Positions 8,256 through 16,794 of a stretch of DNA of 35,342 bases are shown piece by piece (the stretch's first letter is position 1; each line of letters starts with the position of its first letter). This DNA comes from an uncultured Roseburia sp. (GTDB taxonomy: Bacteria > Bacillota > Clostridia > Lachnospirales > Lachnospiraceae). Both the position numbers and the translations under genes were made by a program. The notes beneath the pieces are model-generated. The model saw only the letters and a program-made list of their open reading frames with translations. It was not told where the DNA came from and ran no database searches. The stretch spans positions 1 through 35,342 of the forward strand of contig CANONN010000036.1 in assembly GCA_947567625.1 (NCBI GenBank). The letters are read 5' to 3'.

Positions 8256-8333
8256 GTGTTTTGTTGTGTATTTCCCCCAAAGAACCGGTCAATTTTTGTA
8301 TTTTCTCATACAATTCAGACAAATTATCGCGGC

Positions 8334-9743
8334 TTACGGCTCGTAGGTCTTAATCTCAAAGGAGTCAAAAATACAGCTTCTGACTGCCGAGAGACTGTCA
8401 AACGCGCCGTCCGCAATCATCTGCGCGGCAAGATTGCCGATCGCCGTGGCCTCGGTAGGTCCGGCATACACGGTGCACCCGGTCGCCTTCGCCGTCAGCT
8501 CGTTTAAGTACGCCGCATTGGCGCCGCCGCCCACGACATGGATGCTGTCATACTTGCTGCCCGTCATCTCCTCGATCTCCGCGATGGTATCGGCATAACA
8601 CTTCGCAAGGCTGCTGTAGATCACGGAAGCAACCTCCGCAATGCCCTCCGGCACCTGCTGCCCCGACTCCTCGCAGGCTTTCTGCACCTCTTTTGTCATG
8701 TTATCCGGCGCTAAAAATCTGTCGTCGTTGCAGTCCACCAAAGATGTGATCGTCGTCTTCGACGCATTTTCACAGATCTCGCCAAAGCCCTGGTCGGGCG
8801 CCAGCTCCTTACGGACAGACTGAATCATCCACAGGCCCATAATATTTTTCAGATAGCGGAAACGGTAATCATAACCGCCCTCGTTGGTGAAATTGTGCTC
8901 CATGCTCTTCTTAGAACACTCCGCGCTCATGCGCTCGGTTCCCATTAAGGACCAGGTGCCGGAGCTTATGTAGATCGTGTCCTCCTTGTTGGTCGGAACC
9001 GCCATCACGGCAGAGCCGGTGTCGTGCGTAGCCGGCAGCACCACCTTACAGTCAAAGCCGACCTCGGCCGCTATCGCCTCCGTCAGGCCGCCCAGCACGG
9101 TACCGGGCTTCTCGATCTTCTGGAAAATCTGCTTCGGATAACCGAGCCGCTCGATCAGCTCATAATCCCAGTCCTTCGTCTCGGGGCTCACCAGCTGTCC
9201 GGTCGTGGCGTTGGTATACTCGGACGCCTTTTTCCCCGTGAGCAGGAAGTTAAAATACTCTGGAATCATCAATAAGCTTTTGGCCTGCTCCAAATAGTCG
9301 GGATGGTCGCGTTTTACGGCCATCAGCTGATAGATCGTGTTAAAAATCTGCTTCTGGATACCGGTTTTTGCGTACAATTCGCTCTGCGGAATGATCTGAT
9401 ATACAAGCTCGTCCGCCCCCTTTGTGCGCCCGTCGCGGTAGCCCACGGCATTGCCGATGCGCTGATCCTCACCGTCAAGAAGGACAAAATCGACGGCCCA
9501 GGTATCGATTCCCATAGAAACCGGTATCTTCCCCGCCTCCTTACATTTTTTCATGCCCTCTTTGATGTCGCAAAACAGCTGATCCACGTTCCAGCACAAT
9601 TCACCGTCTGTTTCGGTCATACCGTTCCAGAAACGGTACATTTCTTCTAAAACCATCTTTCCGTCTTCCATATGCGCCAGAATGTGACGCCCGCTGGAAG
9701 CCCCGATATCGACTGCAAGATAATATGTCTGCATAAACCCCAT
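8334..9743 (-). CDS. rhaB: L-rhamnulokinase
   Basis: 469-residue FGGY-family sugar kinase that phosphorylates L-rhamnulose to rhamnulose-1-phosphate, the aldolase substrate. The N-terminal phosphate-binding loop is AVDIGASSGRH (10-20). GIDTWAVDFVLLD is the conserved region that marks rhamnulokinases among FGGY kinases. HDTGSAV and YISSGTWSLMG precede the C-terminal domain, and VVGGGANAAYLN is the adenosine motif. I start at ATG 9743, where AAAGGA lies about 5 nt upstream. A Met three codons later is possible, and a longer in-frame extension to 9815 is unlikely because it would cross the probable promoter. It lies between the importer genes and the microcompartment operon and is separated from each by a hairpin, so its expression may be independently set. 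No rhamnose isomerase gene is seen in the window. Confidence 0.9.
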   Translation of the reverse strand: MGFMQTYYLAVDIGASSGRHILAHMEDGKMVLEEMYRFWNGMTETDGELCWNVDQLFCDIKEGMKKCKEAGKIPVSMGIDTWAVDFVLLDGEDQRIGNAVGYRDGRTKGADELVYQIIPQSELYAKTGIQKQIFNTIYQLMAVKRDHPDYLEQAKSLLMIPEYFNFLLTGKKASEYTNATTGQLVSPETKDWDYELIERLGYPKQIFQKIEKPGTVLGGLTEAIAAEVGFDCKVVLPATHDTGSAVMAVPTNKEDTIYISSGTWSLMGTERMSAECSKKSMEHNFTNEGGYDYRFRYLKNIMGLWMIQSVRKELAPDQGFGEICENASKTTITSLVDCNDDRFLAPDNMTKEVQKACEESGQQVPEGIAEVASVIYSSLAKCYADTIAEIEEMTGSKYDSIHVVGGGANAAYLNELTAKATGCTVYAGPTEATAIGNLAAQMIADGAFDSLSAVRSCIFDSFEIKTYEP

Positions 9744-9771
9744 AGCCTTCCTTTCGTTCGTATTTACTGTC

Positions 9772-9777
9772 ATTATA
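9772..9777 (-). promoter_or_regulatory. Possible -10 element for rhaB
   Basis: TATAAT on the minus strand, 28 nt before the rhaB ATG. At the expected -35 position there is only a T-run, so the promoter is weak or needs an activator. It would allow rhaB to be transcribed despite the terminator-like hairpin upstream at 9889-9912. Confidence 0.3.
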
Positions 9778-9888
9778 CATGATATCACAAGGAAAAAAAA
9801 GAGCTTTCTTTCCAAACGAAAAATCTTGGCTGCCGTTTTGCAATGTAAAATAACGGCTGCCTAGTTGCCATTTCGCATATGCAGGAAA

Positions 9889-9912
9889 AACGGGCTGCCT
9901 TGGCAGCCCGTT
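9889..9912 (-). terminator. Rho-independent terminator after the rhamnose-binding protein gene
   Basis: Perfect 11-bp inverted repeat AACGGGCTGCC / GGCAGCCCGTT with a very short loop, followed on the minus strand by TTTTT. T-rich sequence also follows on the plus strand, so it could work in both directions. It is 49 nt past the rhaS stop. A second 7-bp hairpin (TTCTGCC / GGCAGAA, 9934-9952) sits between the stop and this one. Confidence 0.8.
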
Positions 9913-9960
9913 CTTTTTCCCACAAAGCGCTTCTTCTGCCGTTTTGGCAGAACATGCTCT

Positions 9961-11043
9961 TTAATATACTGTTTTCCACTCTTCGATATTGGTCGGGTCA
10001 AATTTGAACGGAGCGCCAAGGATAACCTCGGTTCCGCCGTCGCCGGCATCCACGATCGTGTACGGGCTGTTCGGCATATCCCCAGCCTCAAATGTCTCGC
10101 CGGCTGCGCCGGTGATGGTTCCGTCAACCAATGCCGCGGAAATGTACGCGCCGAGACGTCCCACGTCGATCGGGTTCCAGAGGAACATATACGGGCAGGA
10201 GTGTGCGTCGTCATCGCCGATATACTCCGCCATCTCGGACGGCAGGCCAAGTCCGGTCAGCTTTACCGCAGAGCTCTGATCCTGCAATACCTTTGCAGCC
10301 GCCGCGATACCTACCGTAGTCGGCGCGCAGATCACTTTTAAATTCGGATATTTGGACAACAATGCCTGCGTCTGGTCGGTAGATTTAACCGGCTCGTCAT
10401 CGCCGTACGCAACTTCCACCAGATTTAAGTTTGCATACTTGGAGTCGTTCTCCATGATATCTTTCATCGCATCAATCCATGCATTCTGGTTGGTCGCCTG
10501 AGACGTCGCGGAGAGAATCGCCCAGTCGCCCTCGCCGCCGGCGATATCATAGACCGCATCCATCAGAGCCTGCCCGATCTCTGTCGTACCTGCCTGATTG
10601 GCAAAAGTCATACGGCTCGCCGCATTCGTCTTAGAGTCAAGGCAGGAAACCTTGATGCCCGCTGCCATCGCGTCCTCCAATGCCGCCTGCAGGGCATTTT
10701 CATCATTGGCCGCAATGCAGATACTGTCCACACCCTGTGAAATTAAAGACTGGATAACGGACACCTGCGCGTCTGCGGTCGCCGATTCCGGATGCTTGAT
10801 GATGCACTCGCCGCCAATCGACTCGATCGCCTGCTGAAATCCCTCCGCCTCTTTCTCATTGTAGGGATTGCCCGCTGATTTGGTCACCAGCGCAAATTTC
10901 TTTCCCGCTGCGCTGCCGTCCGCGTCGGAAGCCGCCGGCTTATTGGCGTCGTCCGTAGATGCCTTGTCGTCCCCGCCGCATCCTGCCAGCATACCTGCTG
11001 CCATGGCCGCACACAAAAGTACACTTAAAACTTTTTTCTTCAT
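9961..11043 (-). CDS. rhaS: Rhamnose-type ABC transporter substrate-binding lipoprotein
   Basis: 360-residue periplasmic-binding-protein-family lipoprotein. A signal peptide (MKKKVLSVLLCAAMAAGM) ends in the lipobox LAGC with C22 as the lipidated residue. An acidic Ser/Ala/Asp linker leads to a type I sugar-binding fold (FALVTKSAGNPYNEKEAEGF). The C-terminal part, with FLWNPIDVGRLGAYISAALVDG and a PFKFDPTNIEEW end, is characteristic of the rhamnose-binding RhaS family (TIGR02637 type) as I know it. A strong GGGAGG precedes the ATG. About 147 nt lie between the permease gene and this gene, with no convincing gene or strong hairpin. The name means the transporter component, not the E. coli regulator RhaS. 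The ligand is inferred from family and rhaB context. Confidence 0.85.
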   Translation of the reverse strand: MKKKVLSVLLCAAMAAGMLAGCGGDDKASTDDANKPAASDADGSAAGKKFALVTKSAGNPYNEKEAEGFQQAIESIGGECIIKHPESATADAQVSVIQSLISQGVDSICIAANDENALQAALEDAMAAGIKVSCLDSKTNAASRMTFANQAGTTEIGQALMDAVYDIAGGEGDWAILSATSQATNQNAWIDAMKDIMENDSKYANLNLVEVAYGDDEPVKSTDQTQALLSKYPNLKVICAPTTVGIAAAAKVLQDQSSAVKLTGLGLPSEMAEYIGDDDAHSCPYMFLWNPIDVGRLGAYISAALVDGTITGAAGETFEAGDMPNSPYTIVDAGDGGTEVILGAPFKFDPTNIEEWKTVY

Positions 11044-11190
11044 CTTTTTTCCTCCCTTTCGATGATTCGTTGTACGGGTGAAAAACGGGTTCCCACCCTA
11101 ACCTCTGTATATCTGATGGACCGCCCGCGCATGGCACACGGCCCACTTGATACCGCAATTGCTTCTGTCATAAATCGAATGACTTAAATA

Positions 11191-12189
11191 TTAAGATTTT
11201 TTCTTTAATTTCAAACCGGCCGAAACATTCGGCAGCAATACGGCGCAGATCAGCAGCGCGCCAAGTATGATCAGGATGACCTGCGGGTTCATATTGATCT
11301 GCCCAAGGCCGATGCGCAGGCATATGATAATAAACGCTGAAATCAAGCCGCCGATCAGGCGTCCCTTTCCTCCCGTCGTCGCGATGCCGCCAAACACCGC
11401 CATGGCGATGGCATCCATCTCGAAACCGTTTCCTGTCGTGGTATTGGCGCCATACAAAGACGAGGTCAAAAACAGCGCCGCAATCGCCGCAAAAATACCC
11501 ATCAGCGTAAATACAATAAACTTCACTTTTTTTACTTTGATGCCGGAGTAAAAAGAAGTTCTGCTGTTGCTGCCAATCGCGTATAGGCTGCGCCCGAAAA
11601 TTGTTTTTATGGATATTACAATAAAAACAGCGCCGCTTATCAGGACCAGGAAAAAGATGTAAGGGAACGGTCCGATCTTTCCCGCAATGGCGCGGAACCC
11701 CGCCGTATTTGTCACAGAAACCGAACCGCCGCTGCCCAGTATAATCTCTGCGATGCCGCGGAATACAATCTGCGTTCCCAGCGTCACAATCATCGAGGGC
11801 AGTTCCGGGAATTTTACCAGAATAAATCCGTTTACCATCCCGCAGATGGCTCCGGTCAAAATGGTAAGCACAATCACGATCGGAAACGGAATTCCCGCAT
11901 TGCTCGCGATACAGGCGATCGTAGCCGACAGGCATACCGTCGAGCCGACGGATATGTCGATTTCTCCCAGCATCAGGATATATGCCATCGGGAACAACAG
12001 GAAGATCTCACTCAAGTATTTCGGCATCTCGCGCAGTACATTCGCCATCGTATAGTTCGGAGAAATGCATCTGCAAAAAATATTTATCAGGAGAAACAGT
12101 ATGACTAACATGCCTTCCCAGCTCAGTATATTTTTCTTCCACACATCCTTCGGTGTGGCGTCTATCGTTCTTCCAGACTTACCCGCCAT
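11191..12189 (-). CDS. rhaQ: Rhamnose-type ABC transporter permease
   Basis: 332-residue inner-membrane permease of the ribose/AraH/RbsC family with about eight to ten hydrophobic segments after a polar N-terminus. The family segment MLGEIDISVGSTVCLSA and the cytoplasmic-loop motif GRSLYAIGSNSRTSFYSGIKVKKVK are present. MAVFGGIATTGGKGRLIGG is the conserved Gly-rich region before the last membrane spans. It starts 2 nt after the rhaP stop, with AGGAGGGAG upstream, so the two permeases are coupled and probably form a heterodimer. The assignment of Q versus P within the pair is by order and is tentative. Confidence 0.85.
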   Translation of the reverse strand: MAGKSGRTIDATPKDVWKKNILSWEGMLVILFLLINIFCRCISPNYTMANVLREMPKYLSEIFLLFPMAYILMLGEIDISVGSTVCLSATIACIASNAGIPFPIVIVLTILTGAICGMVNGFILVKFPELPSMIVTLGTQIVFRGIAEIILGSGGSVSVTNTAGFRAIAGKIGPFPYIFFLVLISGAVFIVISIKTIFGRSLYAIGSNSRTSFYSGIKVKKVKFIVFTLMGIFAAIAALFLTSSLYGANTTTGNGFEMDAIAMAVFGGIATTGGKGRLIGGLISAFIIICLRIGLGQINMNPQVILIILGALLICAVLLPNVSAGLKLKKKS

Positions 12190-12191
12190 GA

Positions 12192-13190
12192 CTACATCTC
12201 CCTCCTCTCCAGATTGTTCTTATCCATCATGCGCTGCGTGACGACATTGAGTACGATAACGGCAATAATAATCACGCCTTTCACTGTATTCTGCGCCAGC
12301 GCGTCAATTCCCACAAGCGGCAGCGCTTTCGCGATCACTGCCAGAATCAGCGCTCCAAGCAGCGCCCCTCCCACGGAGCCGCGGCCGCCGCTCATGCTGA
12401 CACCGCCGATCACGCAGGCCGCAATGACGTCCATCTCTTTATTCTGCATCATATTGGGCTGTGCGGACGCGTATACCGTAACCGCAAGCGCCCCGCAAAG
12501 ACCTGCCAAAATGCCCATCAACGTGTACACGGCCAGCTTGACGTGCGCCACATGGATACCGGAAATCTCCGCCGCCTCGGCATTACTGCCCACCGCGTAG
12601 ATATTTCTGCCGAACTTGGTCCACTTCATCAGGATAAAAAAGATGATATAGCAGACAATCACAATCACCAAAACATTATTGATCACACCAAATCCGAGAT
12701 AAGATTCCAGCGCAAAATCCTTAAAGCCCCCGAGCGCATCGGCGCCCGCCCACTGGCTGTTCGCCACCAGATAGGCGAAACCGCGGTAAATATACATAAA
12801 TCCCATCGTGGCAATGATCGGCGTCACATTTCCCTTGGCGATGATAAGGCCGATCAAAAAACCGCAGGCCGCGCCGATGGCTATCGCGATGATAAAGCCC
12901 AGCAGCGTACTGTGTATCACGCCGTTTTTGAACAGCATACCGACCGTCATCCCGGCAAATGCCAGCGAAGAAGTAATCGAAATATCAATGCCGCCGATCA
13001 ACAGCACGCAGAGCATACCGAGCGCCATAATCATAATGACGGCGTTATTTTTTAGAATCTCCAGGATATTATAAAGCGCTAAAAATGACGGATTCTTTAT
13101 GGATATCAATGCACAAAGCACAATCAGCACGATCACGAGGCTGGCTTCACGGGAGCCTGTGATCCTCTTCCAGAGTGATTTCTTTTCCAT
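12192..13190 (-). CDS. rhaP: Rhamnose-type ABC transporter permease
   Basis: 332-residue permease of the same family as its neighbour. LIGGIDISITSSLAFAGMTVG and GRNIYAVGSNAEAAEISGIHVAHVK are the conserved signatures, and CVIGGVSMSGGRGSVGGALLGA is the Gly-rich region before the last helices. Its ATG overlaps the stop of the ATPase remnant by one base (TAATG), and GGAGGG lies just upstream within that remnant. In the intact ancestral operon it therefore followed the ATPase gene directly. Because that ATPase gene and everything upstream of it is missing here, the promoter that would drive rhaP, rhaQ and rhaS is not visible. Confidence 0.85.
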   Translation of the reverse strand: MEKKSLWKRITGSREASLVIVLIVLCALISIKNPSFLALYNILEILKNNAVIMIMALGMLCVLLIGGIDISITSSLAFAGMTVGMLFKNGVIHSTLLGFIIAIAIGAACGFLIGLIIAKGNVTPIIATMGFMYIYRGFAYLVANSQWAGADALGGFKDFALESYLGFGVINNVLVIVIVCYIIFFILMKWTKFGRNIYAVGSNAEAAEISGIHVAHVKLAVYTLMGILAGLCGALAVTVYASAQPNMMQNKEMDVIAACVIGGVSMSGGRGSVGGALLGALILAVIAKALPLVGIDALAQNTVKGVIIIAVIVLNVVTQRMMDKNNLERREM

Positions 13191-13371
13191 TATGCTTCAC
13201 CCTCCTCTTTACCGGTTCCTTTCTCCATCGCGTACTCGAGTATCTTCTCCTGTGTCGCTTCCGCGCGGTCAAGCTCGCCGGTTATTTTCCCGTTGCACAT
13301 CACATAAATCCGGTCGCTCATGCCGAGTATCTCGGGCATCTCGGACGAAATCATGATAATCGCAAAACCTT
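13190..13371 (-). pseudogene. 3' remnant of the sugar ABC importer ATPase (RhaT/RbsA/MglA type)
   Basis: Only about the last 60 codons remain. The peptide begins [20 protein letters not shown], continues [20 protein letters not shown] and ends near EEGEA. This is the end of the second nucleotide-binding domain of RbsA/MglA-type ATPases, just after Walker B; full proteins are about 500 residues. Just upstream, at 13372-13374, the frame closes with a TAG, and the sequence becomes the receiver domain of a response regulator on the other strand. The two Walker A motifs, the signatures and the start are all missing. It cannot energise the importer as it stands. It is either a deletion remnant or a product of misassembly. 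Confidence 0.85.
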
Positions 13372-13374
13372 TCT

Positions 13375-14856
13375 ATGGCGCTTAAGCACCGCCCAGATAT
13401 CATCCTGTGTGATGTACGGATGCCCCGCATGGACGGTATCACCATGTTAGAGCGCGTTTCGGCCCATCTCCCCGACACCAGTATTATCTTTATGAGCGGT
13501 TATTCCGACAAAGAATATCTCAAGGCCGCCATCAACCTCAAAGCCGTCACCTATATCGAAAAACCGATCGAGCCGGAAGAAATCCGGCAGGCTCTCATGC
13601 GCGCGATCGCCCAGCGCAGTGAAAAGATGCGGCAGCAAAACGCCGCACAGGCTCACACGAATCTTGCGGCGACACGCCTTGCCCACGCGCTGACGATGCC
13701 CTATCCCACCTGCAAGCCGCTCGTAGACGATTTCTGCGCCCAGTTCCGCCAGTATTACGGCGGCGACAAGTTCAAGTACCTGACGACATTTATTGTAAGA
13801 CTGGAACATATCTCAAGACAGACGCTCGATTATTCCGATCTCTATGAACAGCTGCGGCTCTATCTGCGCCCGATGCATCTGCATATTATTTACAGTGAAA
13901 AGCAGTTGTTTCATATTATATATCATATCTACGGCACCAATCCCCCCTCCGGCAGCACGCTCACACTCATCGCAGACAAAATTCATTCGCTGTTTTCCTC
14001 CTATGGCGGCCGCTATATTGCCGTCGGCGAAACGGTGGAGGGACTTCGCAACGCCTACCACTCTTATCAATCGGCCGTCATCTTACTGCAAAACTGTTTC
14101 TTTTTCGAGGCCGGCTGCACGATGACAACGCAAAAGATCGAAGACTACCCGCCGATCGACATGGACGCGTTCAACGGAGCCGTGGCCGATTACCGCGACG
14201 CACTCGCCTCCCACAACAGGACAAAACTCTATGACGCGCTCGCCCGGCTGCATGACGCGTGTACGCAGGTTCGGGACTTTATGCCCAACCAGGTGAAAAC
14301 CATCTATTATGATCTGTTTTCCTGTCTGTACCAGACGCGCAGGACAGAGAAGCTGGCGCCCGATTTCCCGCTTGAACATGTTATGGATTTGCTTGAACAC
14401 TGTTTTTCTTTTTCCACGCTCCATGCGATGCTCAAAGCAAAGACCGACGCGTACCTAGACGACCGGTCAAACGCCCGGCCAGACAACGCCGTGATCTGTC
14501 TGATACGCGATTATATCACCCAGCATTACAGCAATCCCTCGCTTTCGGTAAAAGATATCAGCGCCTGCGTCAATCTGTCCGCCTCCTACGTCTGCACCTA
14601 CTTTAAAGCGGAGACGGGCGCTACGCTCAACCAGTACATCACGGAATTTCGGATGGAAAAAGCCAAACATCTGCTCGCCGACCCGCGCTATAAAATCAAT
14701 GACATTTCGGCCGCCGTGGGCTACAATGACGGCAATTACTTTGGGAAAAGCTTCCGCAAGCACACCGGACTGACCCCCTCCGAATACCGTGAAAAAGTCC
14801 TTAACAGAAACGAGGTAATGCATGAAGCTGCTGCACCGCTTAAAGATCAGCTATGA
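13375..14856 (+). pseudogene. YesN-type response regulator (receiver + AraC), N-terminus missing
   Basis: 493 codons are open from ATG 13375. The sequence starts in the middle of a receiver domain: the phosphoacceptor aspartate is present (LCDVRMP, D13) and so are the Ser (FMSGYSD) and Lys (YIEKP, K63). The first beta-alpha-beta part, with the acidic pocket that binds Mg2+, is absent (about 50 residues). The C-terminal 100 residues are an AraC-type double helix-turn-helix (VKDISACVNLSASYVCTYFK; DISAAVGYNDGNYFGKSF). No ribosome binding site precedes the ATG. The frame is open only back to about 13360, into ATPase sequence on the other strand. An intact version would regulate the rhamnose/microcompartment genes with the kinase that overlaps its end. 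As written it is truncated. Confidence 0.85.
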
Positions 14857-16642
14857 TAACTTAAAATTGCAAACGAAATATACGATCTGTATTCTTTCCG
14901 CCGTCTGTATCCCGCTCATGATTCTCGCCCTGACATTTTCCACACGTCTCTACGACATGGTCATCGCCGACACCATTCAGGGGGAACAAAAAGCCACGGC
15001 ACGCACGGCGCCGCTGATCGAGGAATCGCTGCGCGCCGTGATCGACGATTACACGGCGCTCACCGAATACGGCTATTACCGCACGCTGTTCAAACGCCCC
15101 GTCAGCACCCCCTTATCAACGCTGGCAGGCAGCACGCAGGCGCGCGCCTTTTCGCAGCAGGTAACAAACTTAACCACCGGCCGCGCCATCACGGCGGTGC
15201 GCATCTATCTGGACATCCCCGGCCAGGAAGCCTTTTTTGACAGCGCGACAGCGAAAGACCTCTTTCTTCCGATCTCGTATGCCAAAGGCACTTACTGGCA
15301 TGGCATTTTTCAGGGAACAAAGGCACACGCTCTGTACTGCCCTTCCTTCTACCTTGGAAAGCGGGAACTGAACAACCTGGGCGATCTGGCCTATATCACA
15401 GCCTCCTCCCTGTACTACTATGGCAAAGCCTACCCCTGCTATACGGCGGTCTATTTTTCCTCCGATCACATCACAGAGCTATTGCAAAACACGATCTCGT
15501 TCCCCGGCAGTGTCGCCTACATTATAAACGAGAGAAATTCCCTGGTTTCTTCTACCGACGATTATTTATCCGCCATATACCGCCTGCGCTACGAAACCAT
15601 GTCCGACGCCCTGATGTCCTCCAACAGCTTTGTCGAGCGCAATGTGCTGGACGAAGAGATCTACGCCGGCTACTACTATATCAAAGAGCCTGGCTGGATT
15701 CTGGTCACCGTGCTTCCCGCAAAGCCCCTGGTGCATCGGGGCATCGTCAGCCTTGTCAAAATTGCCCTGATCTGTCTTTCCTGCGCCCTGATCGTCGCCA
15801 TATTTACCATCTGGCAGACGCGTTCCATCACCACGCGCATTTCCTCCGTCATCTATCAGATGGGCCAGCTGAAACAGGGCACGCCGGCCTCGCTGCCCGA
15901 CCCCGAAATCTTTGACGAGGTGGGCGATCTCATCACCACCTACAATTATATGACTTCCCGTATGAAACAGCTGATTGAGCAGCAGGAAAAAACTGCCGAG
16001 GAGCTGCGCATCGCCGAATTTAATTCCCTACAGGCCCAGATCAATCCCCATTTTTTATATAACACGATGGACATGATTAACTGGATGGCCCTGCAGGGGC
16101 AAACGGCCGAAATCAGCAATGTCGTGCAGAACCTTGCCCATTTCTACAAGCTGACCTTGAGTAGCAAGAATCATTTTAATTCCATCAAGAGCGAGTTAAA
16201 ACATGTATCCATCTATGTAGAATTGCAAAATATGCGCTATCAGAACGCGTTTGACTTTGTCATTGATCTCCCCGACGAGCTTTACCGGTATGAGATTCCC
16301 AAATTGACGTTACAGCCGATCATAGAGAACTGTATTTTACACGGCATACTGGAAAAAGAAGAAAAGACAGGTACGATCGTCGTCACCGGGTGGTTCGAGG
16401 ATACCGGGCTTGCGCTCCTAGTTTCGGACGACGGAGTGGGAATTGAGGAGGAAAAGCTGCCGCTTCTGTTGTCGGGTCAAAATGCCCCCGCCTCCGCAAA
16501 GGGAAATAACATCGCCGTCCACAATATTCACAGACGGCTCAAGCTCTTATACGGCGAGCCATACGGCCTCTCTTATAAAAGCGTATTGGGGGAGGGAACG
16601 GAAGTGACGATTCATCTGCCGCTGAAACCGGCAGCCGGATAA
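14822..16642 (+). CDS. YesM-type sensor histidine kinase
   Basis: 606-residue membrane sensor kinase. Membrane span 1 is at about 20-40 and span 2 at about 309-331, enclosing an extracellular sensor of about 265 residues. A HAMP linker follows (about 332-385). The phosphoacceptor region is FNSLQAQINPHFLYNTMD with H410, the His_kinase (HPK7/LytS-YesM) form. The ATPase domain shows the N box LQPIIENCILHG, the G1 box SDDGVGIEE and the G2 region KGNNIAVHNIHRRL. Start ATG 14822 has GAGGT 7 nt upstream and overlaps the response regulator gene by 35 nt, so they were one operon. It is intact, while its partner is truncated. Partner sugar inferred: rhamnose or a related signal. Confidence 0.93.
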   Translation: MKLLHRLKISYDNLKLQTKYTICILSAVCIPLMILALTFSTRLYDMVIADTIQGEQKATARTAPLIEESLRAVIDDYTALTEYGYYRTLFKRPVSTPLSTLAGSTQARAFSQQVTNLTTGRAITAVRIYLDIPGQEAFFDSATAKDLFLPISYAKGTYWHGIFQGTKAHALYCPSFYLGKRELNNLGDLAYITASSLYYYGKAYPCYTAVYFSSDHITELLQNTISFPGSVAYIINERNSLVSSTDDYLSAIYRLRYETMSDALMSSNSFVERNVLDEEIYAGYYYIKEPGWILVTVLPAKPLVHRGIVSLVKIALICLSCALIVAIFTIWQTRSITTRISSVIYQMGQLKQGTPASLPDPEIFDEVGDLITTYNYMTSRMKQLIEQQEKTAEELRIAEFNSLQAQINPHFLYNTMDMINWMALQGQTAEISNVVQNLAHFYKLTLSSKNHFNSIKSELKHVSIYVELQNMRYQNAFDFVIDLPDELYRYEIPKLTLQPIIENCILHGILEKEEKTGTIVVTGWFEDTGLALLVSDDGVGIEEEKLPLLLSGQNAPASAKGNNIAVHNIHRRLKLLYGEPYGLSYKSVLGEGTEVTIHLPLKPAAG

Positions 16643-16690
16643 CGTTGCTTCTTCCCCTGCCCGAAAAGCTGCCGCTTTGAAAAACTAAAA

Positions 16691-16741
16691 AAATACCATA
16701 TCGCGTCCGCTCTCGATGGAAAACAACGCGATATGGTATTT
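16691..16741. terminator. Bidirectional terminator between kinase and cortex hydrolase genes
   Basis: Perfect 15-bp stem AAATACCATATCGCG (16691-16705) with its complement at 16727-16741 and a 21-nt loop. A-rich sequence lies on the left and a short T-run closes the right arm. It sits between two convergent genes, the kinase (+, ends 16642) and the SleB-like gene (-, ends 16795), so it probably serves both. Confidence 0.8.
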
Positions 16742-16794
16742 TGTCACTCGGTGGGGCATCCCTCTTGGGCTGTCCGAATCGGATGATCGGCATG

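Noticed and set aside
8034-8507. 157-residue plus-strand open frame
   Set aside because: Low-complexity Phe/Val-rich translation over the promoter and the end of rhaB, no ribosome binding site. It is a shadow.
9920-9936. Possible catabolite-responsive (cre) site around AAGCGCTT
   Set aside because: Only the core palindrome fits, the flanks do not match the consensus, and it lies in the 3' region of the binding-protein gene.
11168-11935. 255-residue minus-strand open frame within the permease gene
   Set aside because: Alternate frame of rhaQ, which has the clear permease motifs; the composition (Arg/Asp/His-rich) is that of a shadow.
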